Origin: Schaedlerella arabinosiphila
Lineage (GTDB): Bacteria; Bacillota; Clostridia; Lachnospirales; Lachnospiraceae
Reading direction: 5' to 3'
Length of the DNA stretch: 64,000 nucleotides
Assembly (NCBI RefSeq): GCF_003885045.1
Contig: NZ_RHJS01000002.1
Location: 3,402,501-3,466,500, forward strand
The translations under genes and the position numbers were made by a program. Each line of letters begins with the position of its first letter. Within the stretch, counting starts at the first letter, position 1. Below are positions 52,563 to 61,651 of this stretch, piece after piece. The notes under the pieces are model-generated. The model did no database searches and had not been told where the DNA came from. It worked only from the letters and a program-made list of their open reading frames with translations.

Positions 52563-53894
52563 TTATCCATTGATGCTCTTCCACAGCTTTGCAGAGGATT
52601 CCCTGCATTTTGCCATAGCTTCTTCCACATCAATCACTTTTACTTCCCTGTCCTTCATCAGAACCTTTCCGTTTCCGACTGTGGTCACCACGTCCCGTCC
52701 GGTCATGCCGAAGAGGATGTGTCCGTTGATGTTGTTCTCATCCAGATGTGTAGGCGGGTTGTAATCCACTACGATCACATCCGCTGCCGCCCCTTCCTTC
52801 AAAACGCCCAGAGGAGCCTTGAAGTAACGGTTTGCAATGGCCGCGTTGTTCTCGAACAGCATCTTGGGCACCTCGCCCCATGCCGCGTTGGCGTCGCACA
52901 GGTGATGCTTGTGGAGTACGTTCGCCACCTTGTAGGACTCGGTCATATCGTGGGTGTAGCCGTCGGTTCCCAGACCTGCCAGGATTCCCCTGTGCACCAG
53001 TTCCATGGTGGGCGGGCATCCGCAGGCATTGCCCATGTTGGATTCCGGATTATGTACGACCATGGTGTTGGTATCCTTCACCAGGTCCATCTCATGGGAA
53101 TTGATGTAAATGCAGTGTCCCAGCAGCGTCTTCTCTCCCAGGATATTCCAGTCCATGAGCCGGTCCACGATCCGCTTGCCGTACTTCTTCAGGCAGTCAT
53201 GAAGATCCTCGATTCCCTCTGCCACGTGGATATGATAGCCCACCTCGTCCGGCTTGTTGGCCGCCGCCAGCTCCATAGTCTCGTCTGAGATCGTAAACTG
53301 GGCATGCATTCCCATCATACCGGCCAGCATATCCGAATCATCCTTCAGCGCGTAGCGGATAAATTCCGCATTCTCCATCACCGCTTCTCTTGCCTTATCC
53401 ATGCCGTCCCTGTCCGATACTTCGTAGCACAGGCAGGAGCGCACGCCCAGTTCCTTCGCCGCATCGGCGATGGTGAACAGGCTGTCTTTGATGTGGCCGA
53501 AGCTTGCATGGTGGTCGAAGATGGTGGTCACACCGTTGCGGATACAGGAGATCATGGTATCAATCGCGCTGTATTTTGTCTGTTCCAGCGTCAGGTGCCG
53601 GTCAATGGTCCACCACTGTCCGTCCAGGATATCCAGAAATCCTTTCGGATTGTAGCCTTTGATACTGAATCCCCTTGCCATGGCGCTGTAAATGTGCTCG
53701 TGGGTGTTGATAAACGCAGGCATGATCAGCCCCTTCTTCGCATCGATATACTCTGCATCCGGATAAGCCTCTTTCAGCTCCTTCTCCGTTCCTACCCTGG
53801 CAATCTTTGTGCCTTCGATTGCAACCGCTCCATGTTCAATATATGGAAGATTGCTGTCTCTGGTAATGACTTTACCGTTTCCTATGATCAGCAT
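52563..53894 (-). CDS. ssnA: SsnA-type aminohydrolase
   Basis: 443 aa, amidohydrolase superfamily. Metal ligands: NTHEHIYSAM (H-x-H), HIHVAEG, GHCIYINSHEM and GLGTDGYTHD. This is the SsnA/chlorohydrolase branch related to guanine and other base deaminases; the true substrate is not settled. It sits between the purine permease and ygfK genes as in other yge/ygf-type clusters. Start ATG follows AGGAGGCGGCATT. Confidence 0.92.
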   Translation of the reverse strand: MLIIGNGKVITRDSNLPYIEHGAVAIEGTKIARVGTEKELKEAYPDAEYIDAKKGLIMPAFINTHEHIYSAMARGFSIKGYNPKGFLDILDGQWWTIDRHLTLEQTKYSAIDTMISCIRNGVTTIFDHHASFGHIKDSLFTIADAAKELGVRSCLCYEVSDRDGMDKAREAVMENAEFIRYALKDDSDMLAGMMGMHAQFTISDETMELAAANKPDEVGYHIHVAEGIEDLHDCLKKYGKRIVDRLMDWNILGEKTLLGHCIYINSHEMDLVKDTNTMVVHNPESNMGNACGCPPTMELVHRGILAGLGTDGYTHDMTESYKVANVLHKHHLCDANAAWGEVPKMLFENNAAIANRYFKAPLGVLKEGAAADVIVVDYNPPTHLDENNINGHILFGMTGRDVVTTVGNGKVLMKDREVKVIDVEEAMAKCRESSAKLWKSING

Positions 53895-53955
53895 AATGCC
53901 GCCTCCTTTATAAAAAATTTTTTTTGCTTTTGCATTTCTTCTATAAAATGTATTC

Positions 53956-55314
53956 TCAGTCCAACTTTTTCTCTGCTTCCGTCAGATCCATATTCTTCGG
54001 AAGTACCAAGTTCAGCAGAATGGCCACGATAGTTGCCAGCACCACCGGAGATTTTCCGAAGATGGTGGTCACCCATGCGGGGAAGGATGCCAGCGCCGCA
54101 TTGGCCTGGGTGATCCCCATTCCAAGGGCAATGGCCAGGCCCACGATGGTGGTATTCCTGTAATTCATGGGGGACGCCGTGATCAGCTTCACACCGGTCA
54201 TTGCGATGGACGCGAATACCGATACGGTGGCACCGCCAAGCACACAGGACGGGATCGTCGTCAGCAGGGAAGAAAACTTCGGGATCAGCCCTGCAACAAG
54301 AAGGATGCCTGCCGCCATGGCGAATACTCTCTTAGCCACCACCTTTGTGGATGCCACGATCCCCACATTCTGGCTGTATGTAGCTGTGGGAAGCCCTCCG
54401 AAGAACGCACAGAAGATATTGCTGATACCGTATGCCACGATACCGCCGTTTAGTTCTTCATCCGTAGGCATTCTGTCCAGTCCGCCTGTTGTGGTGGCGG
54501 AAAAATCTCCGATGGCCTGTATGGAATTGATGGCGAATAACACGCCGATGGCCACACATGAGGAAGGTTCAAATGTGATCCCAAAGTGGAGCGGCCGCGG
54601 AAGCTGGAACATGGATGCGGATGCCACGGAAGAAAAATTCACCATTCCGAATGCCAGCGCCGCGATATATCCCACGACAATTCCGATTAATATGGAAGAA
54701 AGCTTCCAGATCCCCTTTCCATAATGGTTCAACGCAGTCACCACGATCAGCGTAATGATGGCAATCAGCCAGTTCTGCCAGGAACCGTATCCATCGCTTC
54801 CCACGCCTCCTGCCATATAGTTGATGGCTGTCGGATACAGGGAAAGTCCGATTGCAAATACCACCGTACCGGTGATCAGCGGCGGGAAAAACCTGCGGAT
54901 CTGCTTGATGAAGATTCCTACTATAATCGCTACGATACCGCCGATGATCTGTGCGCCCAGGATCGTTGCCACATCATAATCGCCTGCGATGGCCTGCATG
55001 GTGGGCACATAGGCGAAGCTGATGCCCATGATGACCGGAAGTCCCGACCCCAGGGATATGGGACCGTTCTTGATCAGCGGAAATAACTGGATGAACGTTG
55101 TCAGCGCCGACATCACCAGCGCCGCCTGGATCAGTATGACAGAATCTGCCGGGGAAAGTCCGGCCACGCCTGCTACAATGATGGCCGGTGTCACGCACCC
55201 TACAATCATAGCTACAACGTGCTGCAATGCCAGCGGGAGGGCCTGCGGTACGGAAGGCTTTCCGTCAATTCTGAACAGTTCCTGTGAGATGGAACCCGTC
55301 TCTTCTTTACTCAT
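53956..55314 (-). CDS. NCS2 nucleobase:cation symporter (xanthine/urate type)
   Basis: 452 aa with about 14 membrane segments. It has LPLALQHVVAMIVG at the first helix, SLGSGLPVIMGISFAYVP, the FEPSSCVAIGVLFAINSIQAIGDFSATT signature region and the GGLPTATYSQNVG motif of the purine branch (uric acid/xanthine permeases). It imports a purine base. The frame is open to 55500, but ATG 55314 is correctly spaced from GAAAGGA and gives the normal N-terminus. First gene of the minus-strand purine operon; the promoter is at 55528. Confidence 0.92.
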   Translation of the reverse strand: MSKEETGSISQELFRIDGKPSVPQALPLALQHVVAMIVGCVTPAIIVAGVAGLSPADSVILIQAALVMSALTTFIQLFPLIKNGPISLGSGLPVIMGISFAYVPTMQAIAGDYDVATILGAQIIGGIVAIIVGIFIKQIRRFFPPLITGTVVFAIGLSLYPTAINYMAGGVGSDGYGSWQNWLIAIITLIVVTALNHYGKGIWKLSSILIGIVVGYIAALAFGMVNFSSVASASMFQLPRPLHFGITFEPSSCVAIGVLFAINSIQAIGDFSATTTGGLDRMPTDEELNGGIVAYGISNIFCAFFGGLPTATYSQNVGIVASTKVVAKRVFAMAAGILLVAGLIPKFSSLLTTIPSCVLGGATVSVFASIAMTGVKLITASPMNYRNTTIVGLAIALGMGITQANAALASFPAWVTTIFGKSPVVLATIVAILLNLVLPKNMDLTEAEKKLD

Positions 55315-55527
55315 ATCTGTTTTCCTTTCTCTCCTTCTTTCCAGAAAAAATCTGCCTGTCTTTTCTTTAATAATATAAGAAGCAGATTGTCGTCCGCATG
55401 ACAGAGAGACCAGCCTGCATGGAGCAAAAGCGCCGAAACAGCGTTTTGATGCAAAAGTAATAACATTCGGATTTTTGACTCCATTTCGGTTCATGCACAT
55501 TAAACAATTTTCGCTTCTGTTGATTTT

Positions 55528-55556
55528 ATAATAACATCAATCTGCTCAAAATACAA
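55528..55556 (-). promoter_or_regulatory. Promoter of the purine permease operon
   Basis: Minus strand TTGTAT (55551-55556), 17-bp spacer, TATTAT (55528-55533). AAAAATTTTTTTG (55564-55576) starts 8 bp upstream of the -35. Confidence 0.65.
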
Positions 55557-55603
55557 GCAAAATAAAAATTTTTTTGTTTCTTAAAAATTTTTTGTTTTTT
55601 CTA

Positions 55604-55631
55604 TTGATTTTTTCAAAATTTGTGATATGAT
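55604..55631 (+). promoter_or_regulatory. Promoter of the YheO-like regulator / ygeX operon
   Basis: TTGATT (55604-55609), 16-bp spacer, TATGAT (55626-55631). AAAAATTTTTTG (55583-55594) lies 10 bp upstream of the -35. Confidence 0.6.
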
Positions 55632-55712
55632 GTTTTGTAGAGAGACCAATAGAGCTCGAATAAAAAGCCCGGTATTTCCATTTCATATAATATAAGGAAG
55701 GAGGAATTGAAG

Positions 55713-56351
55713 ATGAATATTTCCAGGTTAGATATGTTGAAGCAGATCGCAGCCGGGCTTTCGGCACAATTTGGAAAGGACTGCGAGATCGTGGTTCATG
55801 ATCTGACGGATGATTCCCTTGAGCACACCATCGTACATATTGAGAACGGCGGGCTCACCGGACGCAAGATCGGCGACGGACCTTCCGGAGCCGTCCTGAA
55901 TGCCATCCGACATCAGGGCGAACCTTTGAAAGATAAGCTTGCTTATCTGACCCGGACGGAAAACGGACGGATTCTCAAGTCCAGCACCATCTACATCCAC
56001 AACGATGAAGGGCGGCCCTGTTACATATTTTCCATCAACTATGATATCACCGCCCTTCTCGCACTGGAGAACAGCGTCCACGCTCTCATCACCTGTGAAG
56101 AGCCCCAGACGGAAGCTTCACCCAACGTCATTACCCATGATGTGAGCAGGCTTCTGGATGAGCTGATCGAACAGTCCGTTGCACTGGTCGGGGTTCCCGT
56201 ACCTCTTATGACGAAGGAAGACAAGATCAAGGCGATCAATTTCCTGAATGATGCCGGAGCCTTCCTGATCACCAAGTCAGGAGACAAAGTAGCCAAGTAC
56301 TTTGACATCTCCAAGTATACGCTCTACAGCTATGTAGATATCAACAAGTAA
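55713..56351 (+). CDS. YheO/DauR-like transcriptional regulator (copy 2)
   Basis: 212 aa. The YheO-like PAS domain (LKQIAAGLSAQFGKDCEIVVHDL; TGRKIGDGPSGA; LKSSTIYIHNDEGRPCYIFSINYD) and the DauR-like HTH (LNDAGAFLITKSGDKVAKYFDISKYTLYSYVD) match the layout of the product at 44566. It is divergent from the permease operon and directly upstream of ygeX, so it probably senses a purine or its breakdown product and controls both sides. ATG 55713 is eight nt after AGGAGG; a TTG at 55707 is too close. Confidence 0.88.
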   Translation: MNISRLDMLKQIAAGLSAQFGKDCEIVVHDLTDDSLEHTIVHIENGGLTGRKIGDGPSGAVLNAIRHQGEPLKDKLAYLTRTENGRILKSSTIYIHNDEGRPCYIFSINYDITALLALENSVHALITCEEPQTEASPNVITHDVSRLLDELIEQSVALVGVPVPLMTKEDKIKAINFLNDAGAFLITKSGDKVAKYFDISKYTLYSYVDINK

Positions 56352-56414
56352 TGTGAAAGACCTGCCCTTAGCAGTCTTTCCGAATCCAAAAATGAATAAA
56401 GGAGAATTTGAAAC

Positions 56415-57656
56415 ATGAGCAGCACAGAGAAACATTTAAAATGGACTCTGAATCATATTGCCAAGAGCGATGATACACAGGTCCGGAACATGTCTATGGA
56501 AGAAATGTCAAAAGCGAACAACTTCCATAAAAGTTTTCCGCAGTACGAAGTCACACCGCTGACCCGTTTATCCAGGCTGGCTGAGTACCTGGGTCTGAAG
56601 CGTCTTTATGTCAAGGACGAATCCTACCGCTTCGGCCTGAACGCGTTCAAGGTGCTCGGCGGTTCTTATGCCATCGCCAGATACATCGCGCAGCAGACCG
56701 GCAAGGATGTCAGCGAGATTCCTTACGATGTACTGACCTCCGAGAAGCTCAGAGAAGAATTTGGGCAGGCAGCCTTCTTTACTGCGACGGACGGCAATCA
56801 TGGACGCGGAGTTGCCTGGGCTGCGAACAAGCTTGGACAGAAGTGTACCGTCCGGATGCCGAAGGGTTCCACACAGACCCGTCTGAACAACATTGCCAAA
56901 GAGAATGCCACGGTTACCATCGAAGACCTGAACTATGACGAATGTGTCCGCATGGCCGCGAAGGAAGCGGAGAACACGGAACACGGCGTAATCATTCAGG
57001 ATACCGCATGGGAGGGCTATGAGGAGATTCCGACCTGGATCATGCAGGGTTACGGAACACTTGCCCTGGAAGCAGACCGGCAGCTCGCAGACGACGGATG
57101 CCGCCCCACCCACATCTTTATCCAGGCCGGGGTTGGTTCCCTTGCAGGCGCGGTGATCGGCTTCTTCGCCAACCGTTTCAAAGAAAATCCTCCGGTCATG
57201 GTGGTTTGTGAAGCCAATGCGGCTGACTGCCTCTACCGTTCTGCAATGCAGAAGGACGGAAGCCGTGTGGATGTAACCGGCGACATGTTCACCATCATGG
57301 CAGGCCTGGCATGCGGCGAAGCCAACACCGTATCCTGGGATATCTTAAGAAACCATGCGGATGCATTTGTTTCCTGCCCGGACTGGGTGAGCGCAAACGG
57401 CACACGCATTTACGCGGCTCCGTTAAAGGGCGATCCGCAGGTCATCTCCGGAGAATCCGGTTCCGTCACCATGGGCCTGGTGCACGCGCTGATGACCAAT
57501 CCGGAATACAAGGATCTGAAAGAAGCCTTAAAGCTGGATGAAAATTCAGAGGTTTTACTTGTATCATCCGAAGGCGACACAGATCCGGACCGTTTCCGTG
57601 AGATCACATGGGAAGGTTTATGCGGATCAGATAAAGAAGTATTTGCAGATTTATAA
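56415..57656 (+). CDS. ygeX: Diaminopropionate ammonia-lyase
   Basis: 413-aa fold-type II PLP enzyme. The PLP Lys is in [14 protein letters not shown] (~residue 78); the substrate loop is [15 protein letters not shown]; the glycine-rich [11 protein letters not shown] binds phosphate. It turns 2,3-diaminopropionate into pyruvate and ammonia. In reported gut purine- and urate-degrading clusters ygeX is the marker gene. It releases aminoacrylate-type intermediates, which fits RidA nearby. Start ATG follows AAAGGAGAATTTGAAAC. Confidence 0.95.
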   Translation: MSSTEKHLKWTLNHIAKSDDTQVRNMSMEEMSKANNFHKSFPQYEVTPLTRLSRLAEYLGLKRLYVKDESYRFGLNAFKVLGGSYAIARYIAQQTGKDVSEIPYDVLTSEKLREEFGQAAFFTATDGNHGRGVAWAANKLGQKCTVRMPKGSTQTRLNNIAKENATVTIEDLNYDECVRMAAKEAENTEHGVIIQDTAWEGYEEIPTWIMQGYGTLALEADRQLADDGCRPTHIFIQAGVGSLAGAVIGFFANRFKENPPVMVVCEANAADCLYRSAMQKDGSRVDVTGDMFTIMAGLACGEANTVSWDILRNHADAFVSCPDWVSANGTRIYAAPLKGDPQVISGESGSVTMGLVHALMTNPEYKDLKEALKLDENSEVLLVSSEGDTDPDRFREITWEGLCGSDKEVFADL

Positions 57657-57691
57657 TAAAAACATTCAATATCATAAGGAGGATAAAAAAC

Positions 57692-59005
57692 ATGTTTGAT
57701 TTTGACAAGATTAAGGAAGCTGCCCAGGGGTATGAGAAGGATATGACCGCGTTCCTGCGCGCCATCGTAAAGAATCCGGGAGAGAGCTGCGACGAGAAGG
57801 CTCACATCGACACCATCGCTGCTGAGATGAAGAAGGTTGGATTCGACGAGGTTCAGATTGATCCCCAGGGAAATGTAATCGGCTACATGGGAACCGGCGA
57901 CAAGATCATCGCTTATGATGCGCACATCGACACCGTAGGAATCGGCAATATCGAGAACTGGAACTTTGATCCCTACGAGGGATATGAGAACGAGACCGAG
58001 ATCGGCGGACGCGGCGTGTCTGACCAGTGCGGCGGTATCGTATCTGCAGTATACGGCGCAAAGATCATGAAGGACATGGATCTGATCCCGGAAGGCTGCA
58101 AGATCATGGTTGTAGGAACCGTTCAGGAAGAAGACTGCGACGGACTTTGCTGGCAGTACATCATCAACGAAGACAAGGTTCGCCCGGAATTTGTTGTTTC
58201 CACAGAGCCTACAGACGGCGGAATCTACCGCGGACAGAGAGGACGTATGGAGATCCGTGTGGACGTGAAGGGTGTTTCCTGCCACGGCTCCGCTCCGGAG
58301 CGCGGTGACAACGCGATCTACAAGATGGCTGACATCCTCCAGGATATCCGCGCATTGAATGAAAATGACGCTGAAGACGGAACCGAGATCAAAGGTCTTG
58401 TGAAGATGCTGGATGAAAAGTACAATCCGGACTGGGAAGAGGCTCGTTTCCTTGGACGCGGTACTGTAACCGTATCCCAGATCTTCTATACCTCCCCGAG
58501 CCGCTGTGCGGTTGCTGACTCCTGCGCGGTATCTCTGGACCGCCGTATGACATTCGGCGAGACCTGGGAGAGCTGCCTGGATGAGATCCGCGCACTGCCC
58601 AGCGTGAAGAAATACGGAGACGACGTTGTAGTTTCCATGTACAACTACGACCGTCCTTCCTACACAGGATGCGTATACGAGATCGAGTGCTACTTCCCGA
58701 CATGGGCGATCCCGAAGGATCACAAGGTAACGAAGGCTTTAGAAGCTGCTTACAAGGGACTCTACGGCGATCAGAGAATCGGCGCTGCTGACACTCTGGA
58801 AATGCGTCAGGCACGTCCTCTGACAGACAAGTGGACCTTCTCCACCAACGGCGTTTCCATCATGGGAAGAAACGGAATCCCCTGCATCGGCTTCGGACCT
58901 GGCGCAGAGGCACAGGCTCACGCTCCGAATGAAATGACCTGGAAGCAGGATCTGGTAACATGTGCTGCTGTATATGCTGCACTTCCGACAGAATACTGCA
59001 AATAA
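57692..59005 (+). CDS. ygeY: YgeY, M20-family hydrolase linked to selenium/purine clusters
   Basis: 437 aa. Zinc-peptidase M20 motifs: [10 protein letters not shown] (first His-x-Asp), the [10 protein letters not shown] bridging Asp, and [13 protein letters not shown] (catalytic Glu-Glu). A dimerisation domain lies between ~205 and 320 and a [15 protein letters not shown]is near the C-terminus. It hydrolyses an amide or ureido bond, probably a carbamoylated amino acid from ring-opened purine. 35 nt after ygeX, start after AAGGAGGATAAAAAAC. Confidence 0.94.
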   Translation: MFDFDKIKEAAQGYEKDMTAFLRAIVKNPGESCDEKAHIDTIAAEMKKVGFDEVQIDPQGNVIGYMGTGDKIIAYDAHIDTVGIGNIENWNFDPYEGYENETEIGGRGVSDQCGGIVSAVYGAKIMKDMDLIPEGCKIMVVGTVQEEDCDGLCWQYIINEDKVRPEFVVSTEPTDGGIYRGQRGRMEIRVDVKGVSCHGSAPERGDNAIYKMADILQDIRALNENDAEDGTEIKGLVKMLDEKYNPDWEEARFLGRGTVTVSQIFYTSPSRCAVADSCAVSLDRRMTFGETWESCLDEIRALPSVKKYGDDVVVSMYNYDRPSYTGCVYEIECYFPTWAIPKDHKVTKALEAAYKGLYGDQRIGAADTLEMRQARPLTDKWTFSTNGVSIMGRNGIPCIGFGPGAEAQAHAPNEMTWKQDLVTCAAVYAALPTEYCK

Positions 59006-59107
59006 ATTATTTTCCTTTTTTCTGCCGTAGCAGTATGGATACGGTACACGATATACGAAACCTATTTACCCTAATACTTTACAAATTTTTTTCAGGAGGA
59101 TTTTACA

Positions 59108-60301
59108 ATGAAAACATTACAGGATTATATCGACAAGCTCAACGCGTTAAATTTCAAAGAGATGTACAACGGAGACTTCTTCCTTACATGGGAAAAGTCA
59201 GACGACGAGATCGAGGCAGTATTTACCGTAGCTGACGCGCTGCGTTTCATGAGAGAAAACAACATTTCCACAAAGGTTTTCGAGAGCGGCCTTGGAATCT
59301 CCTTATTCCGCGACAACTCTACCCGTACCCGTTTCTCCTTTGCTTCTGCCTGCAACCTGTTAGGTCTGGAAGTTCAGGATCTGGACGAAGGAAAATCTCA
59401 GGTAGCCCACGGCGAGACTGTCCGTGAGACTGCTAACATGATCTCCTTCATGGCAGATGTCATCGGTATCCGCGACGATATGTACATCGGCAAGGGAAAT
59501 GCTTACATGCACGAGGTTGTTGACGCTGTAACTCAGGGAAATAAGGACGGCATCCTGGAACAGAAGCCTACCCTTGTAAACCTGCAGTGCGACATTGACC
59601 ACCCGACACAGGCAATGGCAGATATGCTCCACATCATCCACGAATTTGGCGGTGTTGAGAATCTGAAGGGCAAGAAGCTGGCTATGACATGGGCTTACTC
59701 TCCGTCTTACGGCAAGCCGCTGTCCGTTCCCCAGGGAATCATCGGACTGATGACACGTTTCGGCATGGACGTTGTACTGGCGCATCCGGAAGGCTACGAA
59801 GTATTCGAGGAAGTAGAAGAAGTTGCGAAGAAGAACGCGGAGAAGTCCGGCGGTTCCTTCACAAAGACAAACAGCATGGCTGAGGCGTTCAAGGATGCGG
59901 ACATCGTATATCCGAAGAGCTGGGCTCCTTTCGCTGCAATGGAAAAACGTACCGAGCTGTACGGAAACGGCGACACAGACGGCATCAAGGCTCTGGAGAA
60001 AGAACTGCTTGCACAGAACGCAGAGCACAAGGACTGGGCTTGTACCGAAGAGCTGATGGCTACCACAAAGGACGGAAAGGCTCTGTATATGCACTGCCTG
60101 CCGGCTGATATCACAGGCGTAAGCTGTAAGGAAGGTGAAGTAGACGCGTCCGTATTCGACCGCTACAGAGATCCGCTGTACAAGGAAGCAAGCTTCAAGC
60201 CGTACATCATCGCTGCAATGATCTTCCTTGCAAAATTTGCTGATCCGGCTGACATCCTCAAGAAGCTGGAAGAAAACGGAACACCGAGAGTATTTAAGTA
60301 A
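59108..60301 (+). CDS. ygeW: YgeW knotted carbamoyltransferase
   Basis: 397 aa, longer than ornithine carbamoyltransferase. The carbamoyl-phosphate motif is FRDNSTRTRFSF (S-T-R-T); the second-domain CLPADI region is MHCLPADITG; ATWAYSPSYGKPLSVP is typical of the knotted YgeW/SOTCase branch. In this cluster it probably runs backwards, making carbamoyl phosphate from a ureido compound, which carbamate kinase then uses. Start ATG follows CAGGAGGATTTTACA. Confidence 0.94.
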   Translation: MKTLQDYIDKLNALNFKEMYNGDFFLTWEKSDDEIEAVFTVADALRFMRENNISTKVFESGLGISLFRDNSTRTRFSFASACNLLGLEVQDLDEGKSQVAHGETVRETANMISFMADVIGIRDDMYIGKGNAYMHEVVDAVTQGNKDGILEQKPTLVNLQCDIDHPTQAMADMLHIIHEFGGVENLKGKKLAMTWAYSPSYGKPLSVPQGIIGLMTRFGMDVVLAHPEGYEVFEEVEEVAKKNAEKSGGSFTKTNSMAEAFKDADIVYPKSWAPFAAMEKRTELYGNGDTDGIKALEKELLAQNAEHKDWACTEELMATTKDGKALYMHCLPADITGVSCKEGEVDASVFDRYRDPLYKEASFKPYIIAAMIFLAKFADPADILKKLEENGTPRVFK

Positions 60302-60308
60302 TCATCGG

Positions 60309-60461
60309 GAACAGCAGCAATATGAAAAACAGACTGTGCAAGTTTACTTGCTAAGGGCTGATTTTTCATATTGCTATTGGGCGGGACGCCCATGAACCTC
60401 AGACAGGAGCTTCGAAGAAGCGGATAATCTGCGCAGCAGATGGGTCTGAGGTCTGCTGTTC
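60309..60461 (+). ncRNA. Multi-branched structured element between ygeW and carbamate kinase
   Basis: A closing stem GAACAGCAG (60309-60317)/CTGCTGTTC (60453-60461) encloses several arms. One is AGCAATATGAAAAA/TTTTTCATATTGCT (60316-60329/60362-60375) with an inner GCAAG/CTTGC. Another is GGGCG-GGA-CGCCC (60379-60391). The last is ACCTCAGAC/GTCTGAGGT (60396-60404/60444-60452) holding hairpins GCTTC-GAA-GAAGC and ATCTGC-GCA-GCAGAT. All helices are perfect. It could be a cis-acting RNA, an mRNA processing site or a repeat element. Confidence 0.55.
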
Positions 60462-60511
60462 TGAATTGGAAATCGTTACATACAAGAATCCTTACAGATA
60501 GAAAGGCAAAT

Positions 60512-61459
60512 ATGATGTCGAAAAAGAAAAGAGTTGTCATCGCGCTTGGCGGAAATGCTCTTGGAAATACTCTGCCGGAGCAGATGGCAGCAGTAAAGAT
60601 TACCGCTAAGGCAATCGTAGATTTGATCGAAGACGGCTGTGAAGTCGTAGTATCCCACGGAAACGGCCCCCAGGTCGGCATGATCAACAATGCCATGATC
60701 GCATTGACCCATGAAGATCTGGAGCAGCCCAACACTCCCCTCTCCGTATGCGTTGCCATGAGCCAGGCTTATATCGGCTATGACCTGCAGAACGCGCTCC
60801 GCGAAGAGCTTTTGAACCGCAATATCACAGATATCCCGGTTGCAACCATGATCACCCAGGTCCGTGTGGATGAAAATGACCCTGCTTTCCAGAATCCCAG
60901 CAAGCCCATCGGCAAGTTTGTGGATGCAGAGCAGGCGAAGATGATGGAAGAAAAATTCAACTATATCATGAAAGAAGACGCAGGAAGGGGCTACCGCCGT
61001 GTAGTAGCTTCCCCGAAGCCGGCAGAGATCATCGAGATCGGCACGATCCGTACCATGGTGGAGGCCGGCAACCTGGTCATCGCCGGAGGCGGCGGCGGAA
61101 TCCCTGTCACCAGGCAGGGCAACCACTTAAAAGGCGCCAGCGCCGTAATCGACAAGGACTTTGCAAGCTGCCTGATTGCAAAGGAACTGGATGCGGATTA
61201 TCTGATCATCCTGACAGCCGTAGAAAAGGTCGCGCTCAACTTCGGCAAGCCGGATGAAAAATGGCTCAGCGACGTCTCTGTAGAAGAGGCAGAACAGTAT
61301 GTAAAAGAAGGCCACTTCGCACCTGGCTCCATGCTGCCGAAGGTACAGGCTGCGATGGACTTCGCGTCCTCCAAGCCGGGACGCACCGCCCTGATCACAC
61401 TTCTGGAAAAATCCAGAGACGCGGTACAGGGCAAGACCGGAACCATGTTCCACGCATAG
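60512..61459 (+). CDS. arcC: Carbamate kinase
   Basis: 315 aa. VVIALGGNALG at the N-terminus, VVSHGNGPQVG, VIAGGGGGIPV and KDFASCLIAKELDADYLIILTAV mark the amino-acid-kinase fold. It makes ATP from carbamoyl phosphate and ADP, giving ammonia and CO2. As the last gene of the ygeXYW operon (YqeA equivalent) it is the energy-yielding step. ATG 60512 follows GAAAGGCAAAT; the frame open to 60440 includes the structured spacer and is not used. Confidence 0.95.
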   Translation: MMSKKKRVVIALGGNALGNTLPEQMAAVKITAKAIVDLIEDGCEVVVSHGNGPQVGMINNAMIALTHEDLEQPNTPLSVCVAMSQAYIGYDLQNALREELLNRNITDIPVATMITQVRVDENDPAFQNPSKPIGKFVDAEQAKMMEEKFNYIMKEDAGRGYRRVVASPKPAEIIEIGTIRTMVEAGNLVIAGGGGGIPVTRQGNHLKGASAVIDKDFASCLIAKELDADYLIILTAVEKVALNFGKPDEKWLSDVSVEEAEQYVKEGHFAPGSMLPKVQAAMDFASSKPGRTALITLLEKSRDAVQGKTGTMFHA

Positions 61460-61555
61460 TATGATACAGAGCCGTCCCATACTGCGCCGGGTACGCACCG
61501 CGCATCGGGATCGGCTGAAACTGACATGACTAACTCCATAAAAACTCCTCAGGAG

Positions 61556-61598
61556 GGGGCTGTCGGGAAAACCTGAATTTCCCAACAGCCCCTTTTTT
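61556..61598 (+). terminator. Terminator of the ygeX-arcC operon
   Basis: GGGGCTGTCGGGAAA (61556-61570) pairs with TTTCCCAACAGCCCC (61578-61592), one mismatch, followed by T6. Strong intrinsic terminator. Confidence 0.9.
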
Positions 61599-61651
61599 AT
61601 CTCAGCGTATCAAAAAACGCTGTCCACGCAGGCTTTACTTGCACTTCATAT

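Larger units (their letters stand above)
55315..55712. other. Divergent control region of the purine cluster
   Basis: About 398 nt. It carries the minus promoter 55528-55556 and the plus promoter 55604-55631, with two AT palindromes between them (55564-55576, 55583-55594). The ~210-nt leader of the permease gene contains complementary segments (TGCATG...GGAG and CTCCATGCA on the minus strand), so it may fold, but no known riboswitch is recognised. Confidence 0.6.

Noticed and set aside
55315..55527. Purine riboswitch in the permease leader
   Set aside because: The leader has some complementary segments, but the conserved purine-riboswitch loops were not found.
57410..58723. 437-codon minus-strand frame
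   Set aside because: Antisense to ygeX and ygeY, both of which have clear catalytic motifs.
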